This document shows positions 25,431-33,717 of a stretch of 64,000 bases of DNA, piece after piece; the first letter of the stretch is position 1, and each line of letters opens with the position of its first letter. The notes below the pieces were generated by a model, which was given only the letters and a program-made list of their open reading frames with translations, ran no database searches and had not been told where the DNA came from. Source of the stretch: Syntrophaceae bacterium UBA6252 (GTDB lineage Bacteria; Desulfobacterota; Syntrophia; Syntrophales; UBA6807); contig DJVQ01000069.1 of assembly GCA_002441265.1 (NCBI GenBank), forward strand, positions 1-64,000, written 5' to 3'. Both the position numbers and the translations under genes were made by a program.

Positions 25431-26213
25431 TCATCTTCCCCTGAAATCGGGCTTTCGTTTCTCGATGAAGGCCGCCGTGCCCTCTTTCATGTCTTCCGTC
25501 GAAAAGCACGTGACGCAGTTTTTCTGCGCATACTGCACCGCATGTTCCAGCGGCAGGTCCATGCCGATCTCGACGGCGTTCTTGCACAACTCGATGGCGA
25601 GGGGACCGTTGGCCATGATCTTCCGGGCCGTTTCCACCGCCGCGGTCAGAACCTCCCCCCGGGGGACGACCCGGTTGACCAGGCCCAGGCGCAAAGCCTC
25701 CTCGGCGTTGACGGGATCGCCCGTGAGCATCATCCAGTAGGCCCTTCCCTTGCCGATGAGCCTGGGCAGGCGCTGGGTTCCTCCGGCGCCGGGAATGATG
25801 CCGAGCTTCACCTCCGGCAGTCCGAGCAGGGCTCCTTCCGCGGCGATGCGGATGGAGCATGCCAGGGCGAGCTCGAGACCTCCCCCGAGGGCGGGACCGT
25901 TCACGGCGGCGATGACGGGCTGTCGCAGTCTCTCGACCGCCGCGATGACCCGAACGAGAGACTCGTTGTAACGCAGGAGTTTCAGGGGGGTCATCTTGCT
26001 CAGTTCCCTGATGTCGGCTCCCGCCTGAAAGCCTTTCCCCGCTCCCGTGACGATGAGGACTTTGACGTCCGCACTTTCGTCCACGGCCGCGAGTTCGTCG
26101 CCGAGTTCCGCGATCAATTCCCGGCTGATCGCGTTATAGACTTCCGGACGGTTCAGCGTGAGAATGCATATGCCGTCTTTGCTTTCGGATAGGATCGTCC
26201 TGTAGGTTCTCAC
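25431..26213 (-). CDS. Enoyl-CoA hydratase/isomerase family protein
   Basis: 260 residues of the crotonase fold. Oxyanion-hole motif AGADIRELS, NGPALGGGLELALAC with the first catalytic glutamate region and GLPEVKLGIIPGAGGTQRLPR with the second glutamate, so the short-chain enoyl-CoA hydratase active site is intact. Inferred role: hydration of the enoyl-CoA made by the 2-hydroxyacyl-CoA dehydratase of the same operon to a 3-hydroxyacyl-CoA. Confidence 0.9.
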   Translation of the reverse strand: MRTYRTILSESKDGICILTLNRPEVYNAISRELIAELGDELAAVDESADVKVLIVTGAGKGFQAGADIRELSKMTPLKLLRYNESLVRVIAAVERLRQPVIAAVNGPALGGGLELALACSIRIAAEGALLGLPEVKLGIIPGAGGTQRLPRLIGKGRAYWMMLTGDPVNAEEALRLGLVNRVVPRGEVLTAAVETARKIMANGPLAIELCKNAVEIGMDLPLEHAVQYAQKNCVTCFSTEDMKEGTAAFIEKRKPDFRGR

Positions 26214-26229
26214 GGTTCTTCTCCTCGAT

Positions 26230-27279
26230 TCATGGCTTCACGAGAATCTTGATATTGCGGTCTCCTCTCCGGACGAGTTCCTTGATTCCTTTCTCGACCA
26301 GGTCGTCCAGCGGGATTCTGTCCGTTATCAGCGGTTCCACCCTGACTCTTCCGTCGGCGAGGTAGTTGATCGCGGCGGGAAACTCATCGTCATACCCGCT
26401 TGAAAAAACGAGTTCCTTTTCATGGCCCCAGAGGCGGTTGAAATAGACCTCGACGGGCTTCATCGCGAGTCCGACGATGCAAAGGACGGCCCTTCTCCCC
26501 GTCGCCTTGACGGCCGTGTCGAAAGATGCCTGGTTCCCCACGCAATCGAAGGCGTAGTCGGCGCGCAGCCCGCCCGTCAGTATGCCGATCTCCTTGCCGG
26601 TGTCCGCCTGCGCCGGATCGAGAACAGCCGCGGCCCCCGTCTCGGCGGCGATCGCCCGTCTCATTTCGATCGGCTCGATGACGAAAATCCGGCCGGCGCC
26701 CGCGGCGCGGCAGGCCTGCATCACGAGGAGTCCGATCGGTCCGGCGCCCACGACCGCCACGGACGCGCCGATGTTCATATGACTCCGCTTGACGGCATGG
26801 ACGGCCACCGCCAGGGGCTCGACGAAGGCGGCCGAATCGTAGCCCATGCTGTCCGGAAGCCTGTGGACGCCGTACTCGGGAAACACCCCGTATTCGGCGA
26901 ATGCGCCGTTCCAGGCGAATCCGACGGTTCCCAGTTTCGTGCACATGACATGCTGGCCCCGGAGGCAATAATGACAATTGCGGCAATAGATCAGAGGATT
27001 CACGGTGACGCGGTCGCCGGGCCGGACACGGGTGACGCCTTCACCCGTCGCGAGGACTTCGGCGGAAAATTCGTGGCCGAGTATGACGGGGCCCGATCTG
27101 CCGGTAAGCGGATGGGGCTTCGCGGGAATGAGGAACGGGCCGTTTCGATATTCATGGAGGTCGGAGCCGCAGATACCGCAGGCCTTGATCCTGACTTTCA
27201 CCTGGCCCGGACCGGCGTCGGGATCGGGCACGTCTTCTATCCGGATATCCTCTTTCCTGTGCCATACGGCCGCTTTCAT
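26230..27279 (-). CDS. Zinc-dependent medium-chain alcohol dehydrogenase (butanediol/sorbitol type)
   Basis: 349 residues. Catalytic zinc ligands in CGICGSD and GHEFSAEVL; structural zinc cysteines in CRNCHYCLRGQHVMC; NAD site VGAGPIGLLVMQACRAAGA. The closest recognised group is (R,R)-2,3-butanediol dehydrogenase/sorbitol dehydrogenase. Its start overlaps the end of the E1 beta gene by four bases. Next to an acetoin-type dehydrogenase complex, oxidation of 2,3-butanediol to acetoin is the natural guess, but other secondary alcohols fit equally well. Confidence 0.87.
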   Translation of the reverse strand: MKAAVWHRKEDIRIEDVPDPDAGPGQVKVRIKACGICGSDLHEYRNGPFLIPAKPHPLTGRSGPVILGHEFSAEVLATGEGVTRVRPGDRVTVNPLIYCRNCHYCLRGQHVMCTKLGTVGFAWNGAFAEYGVFPEYGVHRLPDSMGYDSAAFVEPLAVAVHAVKRSHMNIGASVAVVGAGPIGLLVMQACRAAGAGRIFVIEPIEMRRAIAAETGAAAVLDPAQADTGKEIGILTGGLRADYAFDCVGNQASFDTAVKATGRRAVLCIVGLAMKPVEVYFNRLWGHEKELVFSSGYDDEFPAAINYLADGRVRVEPLITDRIPLDDLVEKGIKELVRRGDRNIKILVKP

Positions 27280-28277
27280 GGTTTTCGATTCCTTTCCTCC
27301 GAAGACGGCCGCCCCATCACGGCCAGTACGGCGGCCGACACGTCCCGCGCGCCGGGGACGCAGGCTTTTTCCAGGCTGTAATGGATGGGCATAAACGGTG
27401 CCCCCACCCTGATGACGGGGGCGTCCAATTCATCGAAGATTTCTTCGGTGACCGCCGAAGAGATCTCCGCCCCGATACCGAACTGCTTGACGCCCTCGTG
27501 GGCGACGACAAGCCGGTGCGTCTTGCCGACGGAACCGTAGACCGTTTCCCTATCCCAGGGCTGGATGGTCATGAGATCGATCACTTCCGCATGGATGCCT
27601 TCCTTCTCCAGGGAGTCGGCGGCCAGGAGCGATTCGCTGACCATTCGCGACACGGTGACGATTGTGACATCCCTTCCCTCGCGTTTGACGTCCGCCTTTC
27701 CGATGGGGATCAGGTATTCCTCTTCGGGAATTCGCCCCTTGACGGCATGGAGTGTCTTGTTTTCGATGAATATGACCGGGTTGTCGTCTCTGACGGCGGA
27801 TTTGAGAAGACCTTTCACATCGTATGGCGTCGCCGCCGTGACGACCTTGAGTCCCGGAACATGGGCGAACCAGGCTTCGAGACACTGGGAGTGCTGGGGG
27901 CCTGCGTTGAGACCCGCTCCCTCGGGCATCCTCACGACGATCGGCATGGTGTATTGATTCCCGAACATGAAGCGCATCTTGGCGATTTGATTAACGATGC
28001 TGTCCATGGCGCAAGTGACGAAATCCATGAACATGATCTCCACGACGGGTCTCAGTCCGCAGGACGCCGCCCCTGCCGCCAGTGATGTGAAGCCCGCTTC
28101 GCTGATCGGCGTGTCAAGGACCCTCCCGGGGCCGAACTTCTCGAGAAGGCCGCGCGTGGCGCCGAAAGAACCGCCGGCGTGTCCCACATCCTCGCCGATG
28201 AGAAAGACCGTTTCGTCCCTCTCCATCTCTTCCCGCAGGGCTTCGTTGACCGCGGATATGTATCTGATATCCTTCAT
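27276..28277 (-). CDS. Thiamine-dependent dehydrogenase E1 beta subunit (AcoB-like)
   Basis: 333 residues; ATG at 28275-28277 with AAGGAG upstream. Transketolase-type pyrimidine-binding domain with GEDVGHAGGSFGATRGL, DTPISEAGF and the EIMFMDF region, followed by the C-terminal regulatory domain. It forms the alpha2beta2 E1 with the neighbouring gene. Acetoin dehydrogenase, pyruvate and branched-chain enzymes share this architecture. Confidence 0.91.
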   Translation of the reverse strand: MKDIRYISAVNEALREEMERDETVFLIGEDVGHAGGSFGATRGLLEKFGPGRVLDTPISEAGFTSLAAGAASCGLRPVVEIMFMDFVTCAMDSIVNQIAKMRFMFGNQYTMPIVVRMPEGAGLNAGPQHSQCLEAWFAHVPGLKVVTAATPYDVKGLLKSAVRDDNPVIFIENKTLHAVKGRIPEEEYLIPIGKADVKREGRDVTIVTVSRMVSESLLAADSLEKEGIHAEVIDLMTIQPWDRETVYGSVGKTHRLVVAHEGVKQFGIGAEISSAVTEEIFDELDAPVIRVGAPFMPIHYSLEKACVPGARDVSAAVLAVMGRPSSEERNRKP

Positions 28278-28323
28278 GACCGGTTCTCCTTGGATTCCGT
28301 GATCCCATGCAGGCATCCGGAAA

Positions 28324-29295
28324 TTATGCGTACAGGCCGTCCATCATTTCCGAGGGGTCGGGGAAAGGGCAGGAGCGGGCGAAGTCAACAGCTTCCGCAA
28401 GTTCGGACCTGATTTCCTCTTCGATCCCGTCGATTTCCCTTTTCGTCAGAATCTTTCTCGCGAGCAGCAGTCGTTCGAAGTTCTTGATGCAGTCCTTTCC
28501 CATGGCGGCTTCGATATTTTCCCTGTTTCTGTATTTCTGGGCATCGCCGACATAATGGCCGTGCCAGCGGTCGCATTTGACTTCGATCAGCGTCGGCCCG
28601 CCGCCGTTGCGGGCCCTCACGACGGCTTCGCCGACGGCGTCGTGGATTTCGAGAACGTCGTTTTCGGTGATGATTCCGGGAATGCCGTATGCAGCAGCAC
28701 GGTTCGCGATGTCCTCGATTTTTGAATGCGTCCGTATGGAGGAGAATTCAGCCCAGCCGTTGTTTTCGCAGATGAAAAGAACGGGCAGGTTCATGACCGA
28801 GGCGATGTTGAGGGATTCATGAAACGTTCCCTGATTGGCCGCACCGTCTCCGAACGTTGCCACCGCCACCTGATCGGTGCCTCTGTATCTGGCCGCGAAG
28901 CCCGCTCCGGTCACGATGGGGATGCCGCCGCCGACGATTCCGTTGGCACCCATGATGCCTTTGGTCATGTCGGCGAGGTGCATGGATCCCGACCGCCCCA
29001 TGCAGAATCCCTGTTTTTTCCCAAACAGTTCGGCCATGGCCCGTTTCAGGTCGATGCCCTTGGCAATTGCATAGCCGTGACCCCTGTGGGTCGTTCCGAT
29101 GTAATCGTCGTCGCGCAAATGGGCGCAAAGGCCGACGGGAGCGGCTTCCTGACCGACGCTGACATGGAGAAAACCGGGAATTTCGCCTGCCGCGAAGACC
29201 TCCATCAGTTTCTCCTCGGTTCTTCGTATCGTCACCATCTGTCGATAAAACCGGATCAGCGTCTTTTTGTCCGGCCTGGTCGTTGTTTTTTTCAT
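28324..29295 (-). CDS. Thiamine-dependent dehydrogenase E1 alpha subunit (AcoA-like)
   Basis: 323 residues; ATG at 29293-29295. Thiamine diphosphate motif GDGAANQGTFHESLNIAS ending in NN, and GRSGSMHLAD, MGANGIVGGGIPIVTGAGFA typical of acetoin-dehydrogenase/pyruvate E1 alpha subunits. The phosphorylatable-loop region reads CDRWHGHYVGDAQKYR. Acetoin dehydrogenase is favoured because of the adjoining butanediol-type dehydrogenase; a short-chain 2-oxoacid dehydrogenase is the alternative. Confidence 0.91.
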   Translation of the reverse strand: MKKTTTRPDKKTLIRFYRQMVTIRRTEEKLMEVFAAGEIPGFLHVSVGQEAAPVGLCAHLRDDDYIGTTHRGHGYAIAKGIDLKRAMAELFGKKQGFCMGRSGSMHLADMTKGIMGANGIVGGGIPIVTGAGFAARYRGTDQVAVATFGDGAANQGTFHESLNIASVMNLPVLFICENNGWAEFSSIRTHSKIEDIANRAAAYGIPGIITENDVLEIHDAVGEAVVRARNGGGPTLIEVKCDRWHGHYVGDAQKYRNRENIEAAMGKDCIKNFERLLLARKILTKREIDGIEEEIRSELAEAVDFARSCPFPDPSEMMDGLYA

Positions 29296-29302
29296 CGGAT
29301 TC

Positions 29303-30523
29303 TCATTTCCTCTTTGCCGCCAGCGCTTCGGCCAGCGCCTGCAGTTTCGTGTTGTTCCGCTCCTCGTCGTAGAACGTCTCATCCACCAGGTCGCCCTCGA
29401 TGATCGTCACCGGTGCGCCCAGCTTTTTCCGAACGGTGTCCGCGATATAATGCATGGATATGGAAAAGGGCTTGCAACTCGATGCATATGCGAAAACGCC
29501 TCCGTCCAGATGAAAGTCCCTGAAGATCCTTTCCGTCGTTTCCGTTTTGTAACCGACGGAACGGTTGAGATAGAACATGGCGGTGTTCTCGGCCACGCTG
29601 TCGAGAGGGTGCGACGGGTCGAGATTTTCAAAAGCGAAAACTTCGAAATAGGTGCTGGTCACGAGGGACATCCCGAAATTCCGGAGCTTTTCGTAGAGGT
29701 TTCTGATGGCGAACCAGTAAGGGACGCCGTCCCAGTACAGGCGATATTTCATGCCGGGTGCCGCGGCGACGCCCCCGGCGATTCTCATGTCCAACTCCGT
29801 TTTCATCTGTTCGTAATGTTCCGCCGATGCCGGATCGTAGCGAAGGACGAGATTGGGGAAGTTGTGACCGATCAGGTCGAAGAAACTCGCGGGCACGGGA
29901 TCGTGACGGCTTGCATCGAGCATCCCCCTGTATCCGTCGGCGCTTCTTTTTCCATTCTCGACGATTTCCTTCATTCGGTCGTGATCGAATCTCTTCTTTG
30001 TGAAATCTTCAAGAAATTGAATGAGATCAATGCATTGCCGTTTGACATGACCGATGATATCCCCGCGGTCCATCCCGGGGACGACGAGGGGGGAATCGAT
30101 GTTGATCATGGGGATCTTCCAGTAATGGCTCAGATGCTCCCACCACTTCGTAATGAGGATACAGCTGTTGTTGCTGACCAGGAGGAAATCCGGGCGGGCC
30201 AGGGGCTCGAAAGCCCCCGTGCCTTCCATCTCGGCGAGCGACGCGCCGATGCTGTTCCGGCAGTAGGTGCAGAGATGCCGCTCGTAGCCGCGGGCTTCCG
30301 TCACCGCACAGTGGGCATGCGCGGCATGTCTCGCCCCGCAGGTCGCCGCGTAGGCTTCGGGGAATTGTACGAAGAAGCCCATGGCCCATAGAATCTCATT
30401 CGGTGCGCCCGTACTCGCCCAGGCGATGGGTTGCTCCCTTGTCCTTTCGATTTCACGGGCTCTTCCGTAATGCTTTTGAATCAACCCGCCCAGTCGATGC
30501 TGGGCTTCCAATCTTTGATTCAT
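29303..30523 (-). CDS. 2-hydroxyacyl-CoA dehydratase subunit (HgdB/FldC-like)
   Basis: 406 residues of the HgdB/BcrC/FldBC family. Candidate [4Fe-4S] ligands are C-rich segments CTYCRNSIG, NNSCILITKWWEH and ASSCKPFSI. ATG at 30521-30523 with GAGG upstream. Together with the subunit at 31441 and the activator at 30643 it forms a ketyl-radical-type dehydratase that removes water from an (R)-2-hydroxyacyl-CoA to give an enoyl-CoA. Only two large subunits are present, so a class I benzoyl-CoA reductase (four subunits) is unlikely. Substrate chain is unknown. Confidence 0.86.
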   Translation of the reverse strand: MNQRLEAQHRLGGLIQKHYGRAREIERTREQPIAWASTGAPNEILWAMGFFVQFPEAYAATCGARHAAHAHCAVTEARGYERHLCTYCRNSIGASLAEMEGTGAFEPLARPDFLLVSNNSCILITKWWEHLSHYWKIPMINIDSPLVVPGMDRGDIIGHVKRQCIDLIQFLEDFTKKRFDHDRMKEIVENGKRSADGYRGMLDASRHDPVPASFFDLIGHNFPNLVLRYDPASAEHYEQMKTELDMRIAGGVAAAPGMKYRLYWDGVPYWFAIRNLYEKLRNFGMSLVTSTYFEVFAFENLDPSHPLDSVAENTAMFYLNRSVGYKTETTERIFRDFHLDGGVFAYASSCKPFSISMHYIADTVRKKLGAPVTIIEGDLVDETFYDEERNNTKLQALAEALAAKRK

Positions 30524-30642
30524 GATTGCCTCTTCACCTCCCGCCGTGGCTCCCGGAAATCGGGACCGTCTATCGACGGCGTTTCATGAACGTCGTCTCT
30601 CGTGAGAAGATGACCAATACGGCGCCGCGCCATGCCCGGCTG

Positions 30643-31431
30643 TCATCCGAGATCCTCCGCCAGAAGGGCGGCGCCGTAAGCCGTGACGACCTGTGGATTG
30701 TTCGGGACCAATATTTCACGGTCGAGCATCCGTTCCAGCGATCCGACGACGGCGGCGTTCCTTGCTACGCCTCCGGTCATTACGATCTGTGCCGCCGGCT
30801 CGGGATTCACGGAGCGTATCAACCCGTAAACCCTGTTCGCCACGGCTTCGTGAACCGCAGCCGCGATATCTTCCGTCTTCGCCCTCCCGGTGATCAGGGA
30901 TACGATTTCCGTCTGTGCGAAGACGGCGCACGTGCTGTTCATCGTGATTTTCCTTTTCGATTCCCGGGATATTTTCGCCAGATCGTCTATGGAGACCCCG
31001 AGCGTACGGGCCGCCCCCTCCAGGAACTGTCCCGTCCCGGCCGCGCATCTGTCATTCATGGCAAAAGCCAGTATTCTGCCTGATGCGTCCATTTTGATGA
31101 CCTTGCTGTCCTGTCCGCCGATATCCACGGCCAGTGTCGCCTGAGGATACAGTTTGCGTACGCCCGTCGCGTTGCAGGTGATTTCGGTCATCTCGCGGGT
31201 ACGGAACGGAACGCTGATTCTCCCGTAGCCCGTCGAAACAATCCGCTCGATGTCATTAAAGGACAATCGAACCTTTCCCGCCGCCTCGCCGATCACCTCT
31301 TTTGAAACGGAGGGCATATCGATGCCCGTCGGCTTCATCGAATCGGAATAGAAGCCTCCGAAACCCTGACCGAACCCAAGAATGACGGCCTTCGTGGTCG
31401 TTGAACCTATGTCGAGACCCGCTACGATCAT
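30643..31431 (-). CDS. 2-hydroxyacyl-CoA dehydratase activator ATPase (HgdC-like)
   Basis: 262 residues of the BadF/BadG/HgdC ASKHA fold. Phosphate 1 motif GLDIGSTTTKAV, phosphate 2 VDIGGQDSKVI, adenosine motif MTGGVARNAAVV. The two cysteines that bridge the shared [4Fe-4S] cluster of the homodimer are in NDRCAAGTGQFLE and NSTCAVFAQTE. It injects one high-energy electron into the dehydratase at the cost of ATP. Placed between the two dehydratase genes, 9 bp after the first. Confidence 0.94.
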   Translation of the reverse strand: MIVAGLDIGSTTTKAVILGFGQGFGGFYSDSMKPTGIDMPSVSKEVIGEAAGKVRLSFNDIERIVSTGYGRISVPFRTREMTEITCNATGVRKLYPQATLAVDIGGQDSKVIKMDASGRILAFAMNDRCAAGTGQFLEGAARTLGVSIDDLAKISRESKRKITMNSTCAVFAQTEIVSLITGRAKTEDIAAAVHEAVANRVYGLIRSVNPEPAAQIVMTGGVARNAAVVGSLERMLDREILVPNNPQVVTAYGAALLAEDLG

Positions 31432-31440
31432 GCTTTCCCT

Positions 31441-32607
31441 CTATAGATGTGTCTTCAGTCTTTCCGCGAACGCCTGAACCCTTGTTCTGAGAGATTCCAG
31501 AGGAACGGGACCGTGCTGTGTCACCAGGGGCAGAAACGGAATTCCTTCCTCCTCCAGTCTCTTCTTCAGGAAAACGAATTCAAGATCGAAGGGGTCGCAG
31601 TACATCATCCTCAGAATCACAACCGCTTCGGCGTTTCCTTTCCTGACCATTTCGATCACATGGTCACTGTACGGCGAATGATCATCACCGCTCTTCATCC
31701 AGGCCGACGGAAAATGATGCGTCGTGCAGGGAAGGGCGTTCATGTAGGAATCGGCAAGGGCTTCGACGGGGTCGTTTTCGAGGATGACATCGGTGGCGCA
31801 GCGCCTCCCTCCGCTGAAGAGGTCGTCGTCTATGACGGAGAGGCCGTAATTCTCCAGCATGTCGAGAAGGTCCGCATCCGGGACGGCGCAGGGGTGACCG
31901 GCCACGACGATTCGCGTCCTTTCGGAGCCGTCGATCGCTTCCCGCTCCAGGACGGATATCAGCTGTTTCATGAGCGTGATGTTTTCCTCGATGGGCATGA
32001 GCATGCCGGCGGCGATGATTCTTGCCGTATCCGCCGCACCGAGGATGCCCGGCCTCCTGCTTCTGATGTCATTCATGGCGCGTATGAGCAGACGGGATTC
32101 GTTGTAGCTCTCGATGCTTTCCCGGAGGGCTTGCGGGGTTATTTGGTTCCCCGTCAGTTTTTCCAGGCTGGATTTCAGTCGTTCCAGTTCTTTCAGCAGG
32201 AACGGGCGCGTGCTTCCGTCCATTTTGAAGGGGCGCCACATTTGATGGAAAAAGGGGAAGGGCCGATCGAGCTGCCACACCTCGATAAAGAATCTGACTT
32301 GATCGCACACATGAAGGGCGGCGACGCCGTCCATGAAATCGTAATGTCCTTTCAGCAGACTGTCGAAGGTGCTCCGGACCTGATCGCATGCATTGGTCAT
32401 GAGGTGCGCATCGGCATGGGAAATCGGTTCGCCGCTTCCAAACAGGGCCACGGGCAGCGCTCCCGCGGCATGAACCATCTCGTCCGGGAAATACATGGGG
32501 ACGCAGCCGATTACTTTTTTTCCGGTGATCCTTTTCCATTCGGCGGCGCGACGATACGGGTGTTTGAACATCGTTTTGAATCCGGTCAGCATTTCCCCCT
32601 TTTTCAT
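31441..32607 (-). CDS. 2-hydroxyacyl-CoA dehydratase subunit (HgdA/FldB-like), first gene of the operon
   Basis: 388 residues. Family motifs VIGCVPMYFPDEMVHAAGALP, NACDQVRSTFDS, VCDQVRFFIEVW and MMYCDPFDLEF give the candidate Fe-S cysteines. Two close starts are possible (32613 and 32607); the latter keeps the normal distance to the GAGG ribosome site. It heads a leftward operon of 13 genes that ends at 18896, with short gaps or overlaps throughout. An operator-like site sits 14 bp before the start. Confidence 0.85.
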   Translation of the reverse strand: MKKGEMLTGFKTMFKHPYRRAAEWKRITGKKVIGCVPMYFPDEMVHAAGALPVALFGSGEPISHADAHLMTNACDQVRSTFDSLLKGHYDFMDGVAALHVCDQVRFFIEVWQLDRPFPFFHQMWRPFKMDGSTRPFLLKELERLKSSLEKLTGNQITPQALRESIESYNESRLLIRAMNDIRSRRPGILGAADTARIIAAGMLMPIEENITLMKQLISVLEREAIDGSERTRIVVAGHPCAVPDADLLDMLENYGLSVIDDDLFSGGRRCATDVILENDPVEALADSYMNALPCTTHHFPSAWMKSGDDHSPYSDHVIEMVRKGNAEAVVILRMMYCDPFDLEFVFLKKRLEEEGIPFLPLVTQHGPVPLESLRTRVQAFAERLKTHL

Positions 32608-32626
32608 CGTCATGACCTCGTCGGAA

Positions 32627-32644
32627 TATTATCTTGAATACAAA
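32627..32644 (-). promoter_or_regulatory. Candidate MarR operator, copy B
   Basis: On the minus strand reads TTTGTATTCAAGATAATA. It differs from the copy in front of marR (33411-33428) at only 2 of 18 positions and lies immediately before the first gene of the operon. Confidence 0.6.
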
Positions 32645-32777
32645 GTAATTAACGAAAAAAATGAATTCCGTCGGCAATTCATCTTCCGTACACAATATTA
32701 TTATTCCTGGTGTGAATTTCACAACTATCGGTAATCATAGCTATATAGTAATATTGTCTTGTCATTGATCGTGTATT

Positions 32778-32795
32778 TATTATATTGAATACGTA
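32778..32795 (-). promoter_or_regulatory. Candidate MarR operator, copy C
   Basis: Minus strand TACGTATTCAATATAATA, sharing GTATTCAA-x-ATAATA with copy B. About 165 bp upstream of the operon start. Confidence 0.45.
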
Positions 32796-32978
32796 CTTTA
32801 TTGCCCTTCTCCATCTTTGTCAAGAAAAAAATCATTCAAGCCGTAATATTTTGTGATTATCAATTATATCGGCAGGTTGAAGATCATATGGCTGCTTGAT
32901 CCCACCCGATGTCGTTCGGGGGCACTTGCATGGAATCCGTCAATCGACCGTCATCGCCCTTCAGTCATTCGGAAACGA

Positions 32979-33392
32979 TCATTTTCTCAGGTCCTGGAGC
33001 ATGCGAAAGAAGAGGAGAACTTCCTCCATCTTGAACATGCTCAGCAATTCCCGGTTCACATCTTCGACTTCCTTCAGGAGATCGTCTTTGACCTGTACCG
33101 CCTTGTCCGTCAATTTGATCTCCAGCAGGCGCTTGTCCTCTTCCGCCGCTCTCTTGGTGATCCATTCCCCCTCGGCAAGCCTGTCCAGAACGCCCGTCAG
33201 AGTCGAACTGTCGATGATCAGGCGTTTTCCGATTTCGCCGGCGGAGAGCCCGTTTTCTCCATAGAGCACTTCCAGAACGAGGACTTGCGTTGTTGTCAGG
33301 TTAAAACGATGAAAGCGGGCGCGAAAGATCCCGTCCACCTTTTGGTATGCCTTCGTGAGGTTGAACAACAGACAATCTCTGTACGAATACAC
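32979..33392 (-). CDS. MarR family transcriptional regulator
   Basis: 137 residues; GTG start with AAGGAG eight bases upstream. Winged helix: LSAGEIGKRLIIDSSTLTGVLDRLAEGEW followed by the wing with the DKRLLEIKLTDK motif. MarR proteins usually act as ligand-released repressors, often of genes for aromatic or CoA-ester metabolism. It is transcribed toward the 13-gene operon and probably represses both that operon and itself: near-identical operator-like sites precede both. A promoter for marR, TTGACA (33454-33459, read leftward) N17 TAAGAA (33431-33436), places the start within operator copy A. Confidence 0.9.
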   Translation of the reverse strand: MYSYRDCLLFNLTKAYQKVDGIFRARFHRFNLTTTQVLVLEVLYGENGLSAGEIGKRLIIDSSTLTGVLDRLAEGEWITKRAAEEDKRLLEIKLTDKAVQVKDDLLKEVEDVNRELLSMFKMEEVLLFFRMLQDLRK

Positions 33393-33410
33393 AACGGAAG
33401 CTCCTTTTAT

Positions 33411-33428
33411 TTTGTATGCAAGATAGTA
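33411..33428 (+). promoter_or_regulatory. Candidate MarR operator, copy A (marR promoter)
   Basis: TTTGTATGCAAGATAGTA overlaps the predicted transcription start of marR, just downstream of the -10 element. Core TTGTATGCAA is an imperfect palindrome shared with copies B and C. Confidence 0.6.
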
Positions 33429-33717
33429 TTTTCTTACTAAACAGATTGATCAATGTCAATTTTTTAATTCCCCATCCTCTATCTTTTAATGAATTGTCTT
33501 TGGAAATAATGGCCTTTCAGCCGCATGAGAAGAGACGATTGTGTATGTGCAAACACCGATTCAAATGCACTGCGCGATCAGGCGATTCAAGAATAACGAG
33601 TTGTGCCCGCAATGATGTCCCTGTTTTTACGACGGGAAGTGATCCTATGTGATATCGTGCGACACGCAATAGTATTTTTGATCAAAAAAACCTGAACCCA
33701 TATTCAGTTCATGGCTT
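33429..33717. other. Intergenic between marR and the broken lipoprotein gene
   Basis: Contains the marR promoter (33431-33459). No gene seen in the remainder. Confidence 0.5.

Larger units (their letters stand above)
32614..32978. other. AT-rich promoter region of the 13-gene operon
   Basis: No gene seen. Contains two operator-like sites (32627-32644 and 32778-32795) and a palindrome TGTGAATTTCACA (32711-32723; TGTGA-N3-TCACA, too short a spacing for CRP). Confidence 0.6.

Noticed and set aside
29303..32607. Class I benzoyl-CoA reductase
   Set aside because: The enzyme needs four subunits (two reductase and two activator types); only two large subunits and one activator are present, which fits 2-hydroxyacyl-CoA dehydratase.
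32711..32723. CRP/FNR-type site in the operon promoter
   Set aside because: TGTGA and TCACA are separated by three bases, not six; a generic palindrome is more likely.
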